DNA of 64,000 nt from Lacibacter sp. H407 (GCF_037892605.1 NZ_JBBKTU010000001.1:1426001-1490000), one strand, 5' to 3'; positions 16,030 through 24,373 are shown, counted from the stretch's first letter. The notes: generated by a model not told the origin, from the letters alone. A program made the numbers and translations.

Positions 16030-16908
16030 ATGAAAGTAGCTATTTACAGCAGGGTATATGAATCGGATCAGAAAGAAGATATTCAGCGATTACTTCAGGA
16101 ATTGAAAGATCAACATATTGATGTAAGTATGTACAGGGGGTTTTATGAGCAAATAAAACAGGATATTTCATTTGATACTGAGCCAACGCTTTTTCATTCA
16201 TCACAAGATCTCAATGATACATTTGAATGTATGATCAGCCTTGGTGGCGATGGTACCCTGCTCGACACCGTTACCATGGTCCGCAACCAGGATATTCCAT
16301 TGTTGGGGATCAATTTTGGAAGACTGGGATTTTTAGCCAGCATTGGTCGGGAAGAATTGGAAACAGTGGTTGCATCATTAAAAAACCGAACATTTGTGGA
16401 AGATGAACGTACATTGATTCATCTTGATAGTAATATGCCACTCTTTGGCGAAACACCCTATGCGTTGAATGAATTTGCCATTCACAAACTGGATACATCA
16501 TCCATGATAAAAATTCACGCCTATCTTAATGGCGAATTTTTAAACAGTTACTGGGCTGATGGTTTGATCGTAGCCACACCAACCGGTTCAACCGGCTATT
16601 CACTTAGTTGTAACGGTCCCATTGTATTTCCCGATTCAGGTAGTTTTGTAATAACACCGGTTGCTCCGCATAATCTAAACGTAAGGCCGATCGTGGTACC
16701 AGACGACAATATCATTTCCTTTGAAATAGAAGGAAGAGCCGATAGCTTTTTGTGTACACTTGATTCCCGCAAGGAGATCGTTCAGAAAACCATTCAACTG
16801 GCTGTAAAAAAGGAAAAGTTTACAGTAAGCCTCATTCGTTTGAATGAAAATAATTTTCTGCAAACCCTACGCAACAAATTATCGTGGGGTCTCGACAGGA
16901 GAAATTAG
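16030..16908 (+). CDS. nadK: NAD kinase
   Basis: 292 residues, normal for bacterial NAD kinase, which phosphorylates NAD to NADP in the cytoplasm. Key motifs are GGDGTLLDT at 72-80 (catalytic Asp in GGDG), GINFGRLGFLA, ALNEFAIHK and the glycine-rich GSTGYSLSCNGPIV. It lies between the BamA-like and PorG-like genes, the order commonly seen in Bacteroidota around nadK and porG. The assignment is secure. Confidence 0.96.
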   Translation: MKVAIYSRVYESDQKEDIQRLLQELKDQHIDVSMYRGFYEQIKQDISFDTEPTLFHSSQDLNDTFECMISLGGDGTLLDTVTMVRNQDIPLLGINFGRLGFLASIGREELETVVASLKNRTFVEDERTLIHLDSNMPLFGETPYALNEFAIHKLDTSSMIKIHAYLNGEFLNSYWADGLIVATPTGSTGYSLSCNGPIVFPDSGSFVITPVAPHNLNVRPIVVPDDNIISFEIEGRADSFLCTLDSRKEIVQKTIQLAVKKEKFTVSLIRLNENNFLQTLRNKLSWGLDRRN

Positions 16909-16976
16909 CAGTAAGCGCTGCACGATATATGAAAACCCTGATATTTGCGTTATTACTTTCCTGAGAATTTTTACTG

Positions 16977-17819
16977 ATGAAAAAATTACTGTTTTGTTTA
17001 CTGGCATTTTGCTCATTTGTACTGCCATCTGTTGTAACTGCACAATACGATGGATACCGTCATGATGGAGAATTTGGTGTACAGGTAGGGGCCGCCCATT
17101 ATTTTGGCGATCTTAATCCGGATAAAAGGCTCAACCGTCCCAAAATTGCAGCCGGTATTTTCTTTCGTAAACAGATCAACGATTATGTGGCTGTTCGCAT
17201 TGGTGCCAACTTTGCTCAGTTAGGTTACAGCGATGTGTATGAAAAGAAGAATGAATTTCAAATGCGTCGTAATCTCAGTTTTAATACCAATTTGTGGGAA
17301 CTGATGTTGCAAGGCGATTTTAATTTTTTCCGTTTCAATCCCACCAATCCCAATCAGCGGTTTACCCCCTATTTAACCTTTGGTGCAGGATTTATCAGTT
17401 TCGATCCATACGCTTACCTCAACGATACCAAATACTTTCTTCGTCCATTAGGCACCGAAGGCCAGGGTTCAGCTGCATATCCTGACCGTAAATTATATTC
17501 CACAACAGCCTTTGCATTTCCCTTGGGCCTTGGGGTTAAATATGCCTGGAACGACAGAGTAAACTTTAATTTTGAAATTGTACATCGGTTTACTACCACA
17601 GATTTTATTGATGATGTATCCGGTACGTATGCCGGTATCTCAGCTTTTCCGGTTGGCTCACCCGCCTCTTTTTTACAGGATCGCAGTTACGAGACAGGAA
17701 CTCCTATTGGCGTTGCCGGCACACAACGTGGCTTCAGCGGCCAGCGTGATCAATATATTATGGCAACAGTTGGTGTTACGTTTAGTATCACCTCTTATAA
17801 GTGCCCTACTTCTAATTAA
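16977..17819 (+). CDS. PorG-like (DUF6089) outer-membrane beta-barrel protein
   Basis: 280 residues with a signal peptide (MKKLLFCLLAFCSFVLPSVVTAQ). The mature part starts GEFGVQVGAAHYFGDLNP, typical of DUF6089/PorG, then alternating barrel strands with a conserved PYLTFGAGFISFDPYAY. PorG is an outer-membrane subunit of the type IX secretion machinery in Porphyromonas and Flavobacterium. Position right after nadK supports the assignment. No typical uppS or bamA gene follows, because the next gene runs on the opposite strand. I call it PorG-like because DUF6089 includes paralogues. Confidence 0.75.
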   Translation: MKKLLFCLLAFCSFVLPSVVTAQYDGYRHDGEFGVQVGAAHYFGDLNPDKRLNRPKIAAGIFFRKQINDYVAVRIGANFAQLGYSDVYEKKNEFQMRRNLSFNTNLWELMLQGDFNFFRFNPTNPNQRFTPYLTFGAGFISFDPYAYLNDTKYFLRPLGTEGQGSAAYPDRKLYSTTAFAFPLGLGVKYAWNDRVNFNFEIVHRFTTTDFIDDVSGTYAGISAFPVGSPASFLQDRSYETGTPIGVAGTQRGFSGQRDQYIMATVGVTFSITSYKCPTSN

Positions 17820-17835
17820 TTTTCTTTTCGATTTT

Positions 17836-18714
17836 TTATAAGCGAATACGATAAATGGCTGAAACACGAAACAGCAGGTTGTCATTTACCTTTTCGTCAT
17901 ACACGTATTGCCTGATGCTTCCCGATCTTCCGATCCTTATTCGGCGAAACAAACTATGCCCTGCTTCAAGATTCAATACAAGATTTTTGGTGAAATAAAA
18001 ATCGGAGAACAGGCTAAGTTGATTGTCGTTAAATTGAATATACTTTCCATGAAATAACTGGTAGCTGTTATTCACGGCTTTAAACGTAACACCGGCATAC
18101 CAGCGCTTTTTTAGCTTTTTTTCAAGGAAGAATGAACCGGGTAATGCGCCCCACATTTGTAACGTGCTGTCAATTTTATATTCTAACCCGGCAATGGGCA
18201 TAAAGAAATTACCAAAGGCTTCACGGTTATAATACAACCCTGCTTTTAATGTAAGTTTTGGGTTGATCTTATAATTCATAACAACATATCCCCCTGCCTG
18301 AAACGATCCGGGTAAGTTTAGTTTTTCTGCATTGTTGCGCAGTATCACAGTCATGTTGAGCAATAACTTAGAGTTTGGAATAGGTGTGAGAAGTGTGATA
18401 GGAAGTCCGATGCCGGTTGGAAAAAACTGATCTCTTTCTGTAACAAGCGATGCTTGTTTATTGATATCAGGAAGATGTACCTGCCAGTTTTCAACATACG
18501 GGCTAATGATGAGTGCGCCACCGGGTTTTTTGAAACGAATGGGTAATGTAAGCGACGCATTAAAATACTCAAATGAATTTTTATGATTGTTCCGCCGGAT
18601 GAGACCTTGATCGGGCGATTGAATGGTACGCATATTCAACACATCAACATAAGGTTGCGCAAGCGAAACCGTTACCGTACAAACAATGAACAGAAAGAGG
18701 AACCCTTTTCGCAT
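17836..18714 (-). CDS. DUF6268 family outer-membrane beta-barrel protein
   Basis: 292 residues with a signal peptide (cleavage after SLAQ, about residue 19). The mature protein is rich in amphipathic strands (ALIISPYVENW, MNYKINPKLTLKAGLYY, MWGALPGSFFLEKKLKKRWY, FYFTKNLVLNLEAGHSLF) and ends in an aromatic/arginine strand (RVSAIYRIRL). This matches DUF6268, an outer-membrane barrel of unknown role. It is convergent with the PorG-like gene, 16 bp apart. Confidence 0.75.
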   Translation of the reverse strand: MRKGFLFLFIVCTVTVSLAQPYVDVLNMRTIQSPDQGLIRRNNHKNSFEYFNASLTLPIRFKKPGGALIISPYVENWQVHLPDINKQASLVTERDQFFPTGIGLPITLLTPIPNSKLLLNMTVILRNNAEKLNLPGSFQAGGYVVMNYKINPKLTLKAGLYYNREAFGNFFMPIAGLEYKIDSTLQMWGALPGSFFLEKKLKKRWYAGVTFKAVNNSYQLFHGKYIQFNDNQLSLFSDFYFTKNLVLNLEAGHSLFRRIRIGRSGSIRQYVYDEKVNDNLLFRVSAIYRIRL

Positions 18715-18833
18715 TGGAAAGAATTTTTCTGTTAAGAGGACTTGGGTGAACTGATGCCATTCTGAAAGTACATCTTATTTTAATGAAATGCAATGAGTAA
18801 CGAAATCGGTGGTTTGAAAGCTTAATACCTGAT

Positions 18834-18905
18834 GGGCTGCGGGATGGAAGCGGCAGCCCGTAGTGTAGCTTTAGCGAAACGAGGACTACAGCGTACAGCC
18901 CGAAC
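18834..18905. repeat. REP-like imperfect palindromic element
   Basis: GGGCTGC (18834-18840) pairs with GCAGCCC (18853-18859), and GTAGT (18860-18864) pairs with ACTAC (18885-18889), in a GC-rich block unlike the flanking AT-rich DNA. It resembles short dispersed intergenic elements of Bacteroidota genomes (resemblance from memory). Only one copy lies in this window. The rest of 18715-19052 holds nothing I recognise. Confidence 0.45.
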
Positions 18906-19052
18906 CAACGCTGCCTAAGGATTTTGCTGGCGATAGCCCCAAAAAAGTCCTTTATTTTCAGGTGTTTGAAAACCAATGAAAAAAATTGTGCAAAATATTT
19001 ACTGTAAATCAACTGGTTGTGAAAGTGCGCTAAAAAATAGTCCTGTAATTCT

Positions 19053-19084
19053 TTGGAGATGTGGCAACAGCAGGCCTACCTTTG
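19053..19084 (+). promoter_or_regulatory. rplM operon promoter: TTG (19053-19055), N21, TACCTTTG (19077-19084)
   Basis: Both housekeeping promoter elements are present. The predicted start near 19090 gives a leader of about 59 nt before the rplM ATG at 19149. The in-frame open stretch from 19053 to 19148 is therefore promoter and leader, not coding. Confidence 0.65.
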
Positions 19085-19148
19085 CGACCCGTTGCTAAAA
19101 ACGGAATTTTTCAACAAACCACGGGATGGCGTGGAAAAACAACAAACA

Positions 19149-19592
19149 ATGAGTAAACTACATTTCACTACAAAACATGCGAACGAGGCTACCGTGCAGC
19201 GTAACTGGTACGTTGTAGACGGCACCAATCAAACCGTTGGCCGCATGTGTTCAAAGATTGCTGCTATTTTACGTGGCAAGAACAAAGCGTATTACACACC
19301 ACACGTAGATTGTGGCGATTATGTAATTGTAATTAACGCCGATAAGGTTGTATTTACAGGTACAAAGATCGAGTACAAAGAGTATCACAATTTTAGTGGT
19401 TACCCCGGCGGTCAGAAAATTGAAATCGCAAAGGATTTGATGCGTCGTCGTCCTGAGGTGATTGTTGAGCGTGCAGTAAAGGGAATGTTACCGAAAAACA
19501 GTCTCGGCCGCAAAATGTACAAGAAATTATTTGTGTACGTTGGCGCTGAACATCAGCACAAAGCACAACAACCTAAAGAACTGAAGTTCTAA
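19149..19592 (+). CDS. rplM: 50S ribosomal protein L13
   Basis: 147 residues, the normal length of uL13. Typical motifs are NWYVVDGTNQTVGRMCSKIA, HVDCGDYVIVINADKV, the GYPGGQK loop and VKGMLPKNSLGRKMYKKL. It is the first gene of the rplM-rpsI-rpsB-tsf operon, an order common in Bacteroidota. The 33-bp spacer to rpsI is three TTTCAAAT repeats plus a few bases. The start at 19149 agrees with the family N-terminus and the promoter position. Confidence 0.97.
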   Translation: MSKLHFTTKHANEATVQRNWYVVDGTNQTVGRMCSKIAAILRGKNKAYYTPHVDCGDYVIVINADKVVFTGTKIEYKEYHNFSGYPGGQKIEIAKDLMRRRPEVIVERAVKGMLPKNSLGRKMYKKLFVYVGAEHQHKAQQPKELKF

Positions 19593-19616
19593 TTTCAAAT
19601 TTTCAAATTTTCAAAT
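19593..19616 (+). repeat. Three tandem TTTCAAAT octamers between rplM and rpsI
   Basis: Three perfect 8-bp units begin right after the rplM stop and fill most of the spacer to rpsI. The same octamer recurs before tsf in this operon (21106-21137). Confidence 0.9.
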
Positions 19617-19625
19617 TCCTCATAA

Positions 19626-20015
19626 ATGGAAAAGCAAAAAAACGCAGTTGGTCGCCGTAAAGAAGCCATTACCCGTGTATTTCTGAGCAAGGGTAACGGA
19701 ACAATTATCGTGAACGACAAGAACTACAAAGAATACTTCAGCCTGGTGTATTTACAAAATCAGGTAGAAGCGCCTTTAAAAACAATTGATTCATTAGATA
19801 AGTTTGATATTAAAGTAAACGCTAGTGGTGGCGGTATTAAAGGACAAGCTGAAGCGGTGAAACTGGGTATTGCCCGTGCATTGCTGGAAGTGAATCCTGA
19901 ACACCGTCCTGTATTGAAAGCTGCAGGTTTATTAAAGCGTGACCCACGTGGTGTTGAACGTAAGAAATTTGGTAAGAAGAAAGCACGTAGAAGCTACCAG
20001 TTCTCTAAACGTTAA
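19626..20015 (+). CDS. rpsI: 30S ribosomal protein S9
   Basis: 129 residues, as expected for uS9. Clear motifs are AVGRRKEAITRVFL near the start, VNASGGGIKGQAEAVKLGIARAL, and the basic C-terminal tail RDPRGVERKKFGKKKARRSYQFSKR that reaches the ribosomal P-site tRNA. It is the second gene of the operon; a 108-bp spacer with a hairpin separates it from rpsB. Confidence 0.97.
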   Translation: MEKQKNAVGRRKEAITRVFLSKGNGTIIVNDKNYKEYFSLVYLQNQVEAPLKTIDSLDKFDIKVNASGGGIKGQAEAVKLGIARALLEVNPEHRPVLKAAGLLKRDPRGVERKKFGKKKARRSYQFSKR

Positions 20016-20043
20016 CAAACAAGCTTCGAGCCTACAGCCACGG

Positions 20044-20066
20044 GTTATGAGTTTACTGCTCATAAC
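20044..20066 (+). other. Hairpin in the rpsI-rpsB spacer
   Basis: GTTATGAG (20044-20051) and CTCATAAC (20059-20066) form a perfect 8-bp stem with a 7-nt loop. There is no T-run, so it is not a classic terminator. An RNA-processing or S2-regulatory element is possible but unproven. Confidence 0.5.
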
Positions 20067-20123
20067 TCGCTGCTCAAAGCTGATCGCTTACAAACTATTA
20101 CATACAATAACAAAAAGTATACA

Positions 20124-21014
20124 ATGGAAAATAACACTTCATTACAACAGCAATTACTCGAAGCAGGTGTGCATTTCGGTCACCTGAAAAAGAAGTGGAA
20201 CCCCAAGATGTTGCCTTACATCTTTGCTGAGAAGAAAGGCATTCACATCATTGATCTCAATAAAACCGTTGAAGGTTTGCAGGAAACTGCAGCTGCTATG
20301 AAACAACTGGCACGCAGCGGAAAAAAGATCATGTTTGTGGCTACAAAGAAGCAGGCAAAAGAAATTGTGACTGAGTGTGCACAAAAAGTAAACATGCCTT
20401 ACGTAACTGACCGTTGGTTAGGTGGTATGTTGACCAACTTCAATACCGTTCGTAAGAGCGTTAAGAAAATGCAAAGCATTGAAAAAATGCTGAGCGATGG
20501 TTCATTCGACAGTATTACCAAGAAAGAGCGTTTACAATTGAGCCGTGATAAAGAAAAGATGGAAAAAGTATTGGGCGGTATCGCAAACATGAGCCGTATC
20601 CCTGCTGCTTTGTTCCTGGTTGATATTGGTCACGAGCACATCGCATTGTCTGAAGCAAAACGTTTAGGTGTAACTACATTTGGTGTGGTAGATACCAATT
20701 GCGATCCAAATAAAGTAGATTACTTTATTCTGGGTAATGATGATGCTACAAAGTCGATCGCTATCATTACACAATACATTACTGCAGCAATTGCTGAAGG
20801 TTTAGCTGAGCGCCAGGTTGAAAAAGAAGAAGATGATTCAGAAGAAGTAGAAGACAAAGGTCCACGCTTTGATGAAGGTGAAGAAGGTGGAAGAGACAGA
20901 GGCGGACGTGGTGGTCGTGGCCCCGGAAGAGGTCCTGGTGGTAACGCCGGTGGTCCTGGTGGCGCACCAAAGCGTCGTGTACCAAGCACACAGAAGCGTA
21001 CTTCAACCAGATAA
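20124..21014 (+). CDS. rpsB: 30S ribosomal protein S2 with Arg/Gly-rich C-terminal extension
   Basis: 296 residues, against roughly 240 in E. coli. Residues 1 to about 230 are an ordinary uS2: LLEAGVHFGHLKKKWNPKM, ATKKQAKEIV, RWLGGMLTNF, DTNCDPNKVDYFILGND. From about 235 the chain is an acidic stretch (EEDDSEEVED) and then RGGRGGRGPGRGPGG, ending in a basic PKRRVPSTQKRTSTR. The tail is disordered and RGG-like; it is not needed for the S2 fold. The 131-bp gap to tsf contains a long inverted repeat and octamer repeats. Confidence 0.97.
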   Translation: MENNTSLQQQLLEAGVHFGHLKKKWNPKMLPYIFAEKKGIHIIDLNKTVEGLQETAAAMKQLARSGKKIMFVATKKQAKEIVTECAQKVNMPYVTDRWLGGMLTNFNTVRKSVKKMQSIEKMLSDGSFDSITKKERLQLSRDKEKMEKVLGGIANMSRIPAALFLVDIGHEHIALSEAKRLGVTTFGVVDTNCDPNKVDYFILGNDDATKSIAIITQYITAAIAEGLAERQVEKEEDDSEEVEDKGPRFDEGEEGGRDRGGRGGRGPGRGPGGNAGGPGGAPKRRVPSTQKRTSTR

Positions 21015-21060
21015 TTGGCAGGAAGTAAAGGTTAAGAAATTAACCTGCTTATAAAACGGA

Positions 21061-21106
21061 AATGCTTTCTGCTTAAGTTGAAATATGAACTTTTGCAGAA
21101 AGCATT
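21061..21106 (+). other. Long hairpin in the rpsB-tsf spacer, possible attenuator
   Basis: AATGCTTTCTGC (21061-21072) pairs with GCAGAAAGCATT (21095-21106), a 12-bp stem with a 22-nt loop, followed by TTTC-rich sequence. It could act as a partial terminator or processing site that sets the EF-Ts to S2 ratio. Confidence 0.55.
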
Positions 21107-21137
21107 TTCAAATTTTCAAATTCAGAAATTTTCAAAT
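21106..21137 (+). repeat. Four octamer units (TTTCAAAT, one degenerate) before tsf
   Basis: Units at 21106, 21114, 21122 (TCAGAAAT) and 21130 follow the hairpin and end 9 bp before the tsf ATG. Confidence 0.85.
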
Positions 21138-21145
21138 TAAACGAT

Positions 21146-21982
21146 ATGTCTACTGTAACAATAAGTGCACAGGATATTAATAAACTCCGCCAGGCTACTG
21201 GTGCGGGTATGATGGATTGCCGTAAAGCATTAACTGAAACAAACGGCGATTTTGAAGCAGCGATCGATTGGTTGCGTAAACAAGGACAGAAAGTTGCTGC
21301 TAAACGTAGCGACCGTGAAGCGAAAGAAGGTGTGGTAATTGCACAAACAAGTGCGGATGGTACAACAGGGTTTGTTGTTTGCATTAGTTGCGAAACAGAC
21401 TTTGTAAGTAAGAATGCTGATTTTGTTGCATTTGCACAATCTATTGCAGATGCAGCTGTAGCAAATAACGTAAAGAGTGTTGACGAATTGAATGAAGTGG
21501 TTGTGAACGGTGCGAAAGTAGCCGACCTTATTAATGATAAGTTGGCTTCTATTGGCGAGAAAATCGGTATCAGCAAATTTGAACGTGTAGAAGCTCCTTA
21601 TGTTGCTTCTTACATTCACGGTGCAAACCGCATGGGTGTATTGGTTGGCTTAAGCAAGGAAGCAGCAGATGCCGGCAAAGATGTAGCGATGCAGATCGCT
21701 GCTATGAATCCTGTTGCTGTTGATCCTGAAAGTGTACCTGCCGATGTGGTTACACGTGAAAGAGATATCATTGTTGATTTGATGAAGCAGGATCCGAAGA
21801 TGGCAGGTAAGCCCGATGAAATGATTGCCAAAATTGCTGAAGGAAAAATGAATGCCTTCTTCAAAGAGCAAACATTGCTGGCACAGGCTTTCGTGAAAGA
21901 TGCATCGAAGAGTGTAGGTGATTACCTGAAAAGTGCAGGTGATGTAAAGGTGACTGAATTTAAGCGTGTAGCTTTAGGATAA
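21146..21982 (+). CDS. tsf: Translation elongation factor Ts
   Basis: 278 residues, normal for EF-Ts, the guanine nucleotide exchange factor of EF-Tu. The N-terminal UBA-like helix bundle carries LRQATGAGMMDCRKALTE, followed by AIDWLRKQGQKVAAKRSDREAKEG, the core motif CETDFVSKN, and a C-terminal half with MQIAAMNP. It is the last gene of the operon and is closed by a terminator 23 bp after the stop. Confidence 0.97.
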   Translation: MSTVTISAQDINKLRQATGAGMMDCRKALTETNGDFEAAIDWLRKQGQKVAAKRSDREAKEGVVIAQTSADGTTGFVVCISCETDFVSKNADFVAFAQSIADAAVANNVKSVDELNEVVVNGAKVADLINDKLASIGEKIGISKFERVEAPYVASYIHGANRMGVLVGLSKEAADAGKDVAMQIAAMNPVAVDPESVPADVVTRERDIIVDLMKQDPKMAGKPDEMIAKIAEGKMNAFFKEQTLLAQAFVKDASKSVGDYLKSAGDVKVTEFKRVALG

Positions 21983-22005
21983 TACTAAATGAAATCCTGA
22001 TATGG

Positions 22006-22037
22006 TCCCGTGTACGAAAGTGCACGGGATTTTTGTT
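22006..22037 (+). terminator. Intrinsic terminator of the rplM-tsf operon
   Basis: The stem TCCCGTGTAC/GTGCACGGGA has one G-U pair and a GAAA tetraloop, followed by TTTTTGTTTTT. Confidence 0.85.
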
Positions 22038-22087
22038 TTTGTACCTGCAGAATTGGTTATATTGAACTACCAAAATCTCAAATGTAA

Positions 22088-23569
22088 ATGCGCTATCATG
22101 TGCAGGTACTTTTTTTTATTGTCTGTCTACTGAACGTAAGTAGAACATCAGCACAAATTCCAATGAATGGGTTGGGTCTTTGGCTAAAAACAGGATCGTC
22201 GGTTAGAACAGATGGCTCAAAGGTTCTTGTATGGGCCGATGAAAGCGGAAATCATCACGATGCATTTGTAGTTGGCGAAAGCAAACCAATTCTTGTTCCG
22301 AATGAACTAAATGGCTTTCCAGTTATTCGGTTCAATGGCAAGGATAATAATATGCAAACTGTTCCGTTTGTCACGTTCGAAAACAAGCGAGGTACGCTTC
22401 TCATTGTTTTCAGATTAAATGGCCCAAGTTTTACATCAGGCGGAGGCGTCAGTTCTCTGGTTTCAACATATCTGGGAAATGGAATTACCTGGCAGTTATG
22501 TGCGAGCCAGTATGTTTATATTTATTATGATGGAGTTGGCTCGGAAGGAATGCCGCTTGCTACAGTTGCAATGAAACAATGGGAAGTTGGGTCGTTAATG
22601 CGTACCAACGATTCAAGCATTACAATTTACAGACGAGGGGATCCGAAAATAAAAGTTCCGATCACCAATAATCAACCGGATACCAATCCGGTAAAAATTG
22701 GCTCCAATGGTCGACTTGAAGTATTGAATGGTGATATTGCAGAGATCATCCTGTATAACAGAGCGCTTGATCAAGAAGAGTTTGCAGCAGTAAATGAATA
22801 CCTCGCAACAAAGTATCAGATCAAACAGCCCGCACCTCCATTTACAGAAACTGTATGGTTCTATATTTTAATTGCATTTATTATACTGGCAGTATCAATC
22901 GCAATTACAAAATATCTTTCTCAACGAAAGTTGAAACATAAACTCAATGAACTGAAGAAACAGGCACAACTTGATAAAGAACGTTTGCGTATTTCGAGAG
23001 AGATGCACGACGATATTGGAGCCGGCTTAACGCAGATTATTTTGATGAGTGAATCTGCCAAGAGTAAATCAGCAGGAAACGGCGATAAAGAACTGGAAGG
23101 TATTGCAGATGCCAGCAGAAAATTGGTAAGCAATATGAGTGAGATCATCTGGAGCCTTCATCCCGAAAACAAAACATTGGATCAGCTATTTGCTTATTTG
23201 CGTGAGCAGATGCACAAGCTGCTAGAATATAGCGGCATCGAATACAGCATTCATTTTCCCGGGGATGCAGATCATATTTTTCTCAACAATGAACAACGAC
23301 GCAATCTGTTGTTGGTAGTAAAAGAAATTGTTCATAATGCAGTTAAGTATAGTGGCGCAAAGCAAGTATCTGTTAATGCATCATTGCGGGAGCAGGTTCT
23401 GCATTTCGAAATAAATGACAATGGAACCGGCTTTGACACCGAAAAGAAATACAGCGGTAACGGGTTAAAAAATATTCATGCACGAATAAGTGAATTACAA
23501 GGCAGCTTGAATGTAGAATCAAACGGGGATAGCGGAACGAAGTATGTATTTACGATTCCCGTTGGATAA
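22088..23569 (+). CDS. Sensor histidine kinase with extracellular LamG-like domain
   Basis: 493 residues: signal peptide (1-22, RTSAQ); a LamG/concanavalin-like domain (about 25-245, GLWLKTGSSV, VWADESGNHHDAF, IAEIILYNRAL); one transmembrane helix (about 257-277); a coiled linker; a HisKA_3 dimerisation helix with phospho-acceptor His307 in ISREMHDDIGAGL; and a HATPase domain (N-box VKEIVHNAVKYSGA, G-box NDNGTGFDTEK, GNGLKNI). It probably senses an extracellular ligand, perhaps a glycan given the lectin-like fold (inference), and phosphorylates the NarL-type regulator encoded 52 bp downstream. It is preceded by the tsf terminator, so it starts its own transcript. Confidence 0.92.
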   Translation: MRYHVQVLFFIVCLLNVSRTSAQIPMNGLGLWLKTGSSVRTDGSKVLVWADESGNHHDAFVVGESKPILVPNELNGFPVIRFNGKDNNMQTVPFVTFENKRGTLLIVFRLNGPSFTSGGGVSSLVSTYLGNGITWQLCASQYVYIYYDGVGSEGMPLATVAMKQWEVGSLMRTNDSSITIYRRGDPKIKVPITNNQPDTNPVKIGSNGRLEVLNGDIAEIILYNRALDQEEFAAVNEYLATKYQIKQPAPPFTETVWFYILIAFIILAVSIAITKYLSQRKLKHKLNELKKQAQLDKERLRISREMHDDIGAGLTQIILMSESAKSKSAGNGDKELEGIADASRKLVSNMSEIIWSLHPENKTLDQLFAYLREQMHKLLEYSGIEYSIHFPGDADHIFLNNEQRRNLLLVVKEIVHNAVKYSGAKQVSVNASLREQVLHFEINDNGTGFDTEKKYSGNGLKNIHARISELQGSLNVESNGDSGTKYVFTIPVG

Positions 23570-23570
23570 T

Positions 23571-23588
23571 TACTACTAAACCCACATT
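23571..23588 (+). promoter_or_regulatory. TACTACTA-N4-CACATT motif, copy 1 (before the regulator gene)
   Basis: Lies between the kinase stop and the regulator GTG. It is identical to the two downstream copies except in the 4-nt spacer (AACC here, TTCT there). The TACTACT half fits the NarL heptamer TACYNMT. A degenerate -7-like box (AATCTTTA, 23610-23617) starts 39 bp from the motif start. Confidence 0.5.
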
Positions 23589-23621
23589 GATAACATAATC
23601 GAATACATCAATCTTTAAAAC

Positions 23622-24251
23622 GTGAAAATAAGTTCCATTGCAATTACGGAAGATGATGAAAAGGTGAGACACTACCTTGCTGAGCAAATTCAATTGCAAA
23701 TTGATGTAGAGGAGTTGCGGCTTTTTGCAGATGCAGAAACGGCCTTGAAAGAACTATCTTCTCATCCCGTTGATATTGCATTGTTTGATGTGAACCTTCC
23801 AGGAATGAGCGGCATTGATTGCATTCAACGTTTGAAAATGCTGCACCCCCGCATGCAAATGATGGTGCTGACTGTGTATGATAATACAGATACAATTTTT
23901 CAGGCATTGAAAGCAGGCGCAACAAGTTATTTATTAAAAAGTACGCCACCTGAAAAAGTAGTAGAAGCTATTGAAGATGTTTTTAACGGTGGTTCACCCA
24001 TTAGCAGCCAGATCGCTCGTAAAGTAATCGAAGCGTTTGCAGTAAGAGAAAAAACGAATGACTATTTCCAGGAACTGAGCAGGCGGGAGCAGGAAATACT
24101 GGAACAGCTAAGCAAAGGCTATCGCTACAAAGAAATTGCCGATCAGCTATTCCTGAGTATTGAAACAGTGCGTACTCATATACGTAATATTTATGAAAAG
24201 CTCCAGGTGAACTCAAGAGTGGAGGCACTGAAAAAGACGGGATTGCTGTAA
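23622..24251 (+). CDS. NarL/LuxR-type response regulator
   Basis: 209 residues, GTG start. The receiver domain (1-120) has acidic pocket Asp11/Asp12 and phospho-acceptor Asp56 in ALFDVNLPGMSG, plus Lys in LLKSTPPEK. The C-terminal LuxR/GerE helix-turn-helix (about 145-209) reads LSRREQEILEQLSKGYRYKEIADQL then TVRTHIRNIYEKL. It is the cognate partner of the kinase just upstream. The repeated TACTACTA-N4-CACATT motif before this gene and before the next two transcription units is a good candidate for its binding site, implying autoregulation. Confidence 0.93.
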   Translation: MKISSIAITEDDEKVRHYLAEQIQLQIDVEELRLFADAETALKELSSHPVDIALFDVNLPGMSGIDCIQRLKMLHPRMQMMVLTVYDNTDTIFQALKAGATSYLLKSTPPEKVVEAIEDVFNGGSPISSQIARKVIEAFAVREKTNDYFQELSRREQEILEQLSKGYRYKEIADQLFLSIETVRTHIRNIYEKLQVNSRVEALKKTGLL

Positions 24252-24269
24252 TACTACTATTCTCACATT
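24252..24269 (+). promoter_or_regulatory. TACTACTA-N4-CACATT motif, copy 2
   Basis: It begins inside the stretch directly after the regulator stop codon and 104 bp before the next gene. With flanks, 24246-24272 matches 25495-25521 at 26 of 27 bases. A TATTTTCA box (24291-24298) starts exactly 39 bp from the motif start. Confidence 0.6.
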
Positions 24270-24373
24270 TTTTCTGATAAAGCATTATTCTATTTTCATT
24301 TTGTAGTTTATTAATAAGCATTCAAAATTTTCAGTTTTGTAATGTTTATTCTTAAAACATCAAATATTTTTTT

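Noticed and set aside
19593-21137. Tandem octamers as a CRISPR-like array
   Set aside because: Units are 8 bp with no spacers and lie in ribosomal operon gaps; no cas genes in the window.
22065-22084. A fourth TACTACTA-like site before the histidine kinase
   Set aside because: Only the ACTAC and TCTCA fragments match and the spacing differs from the three good copies.
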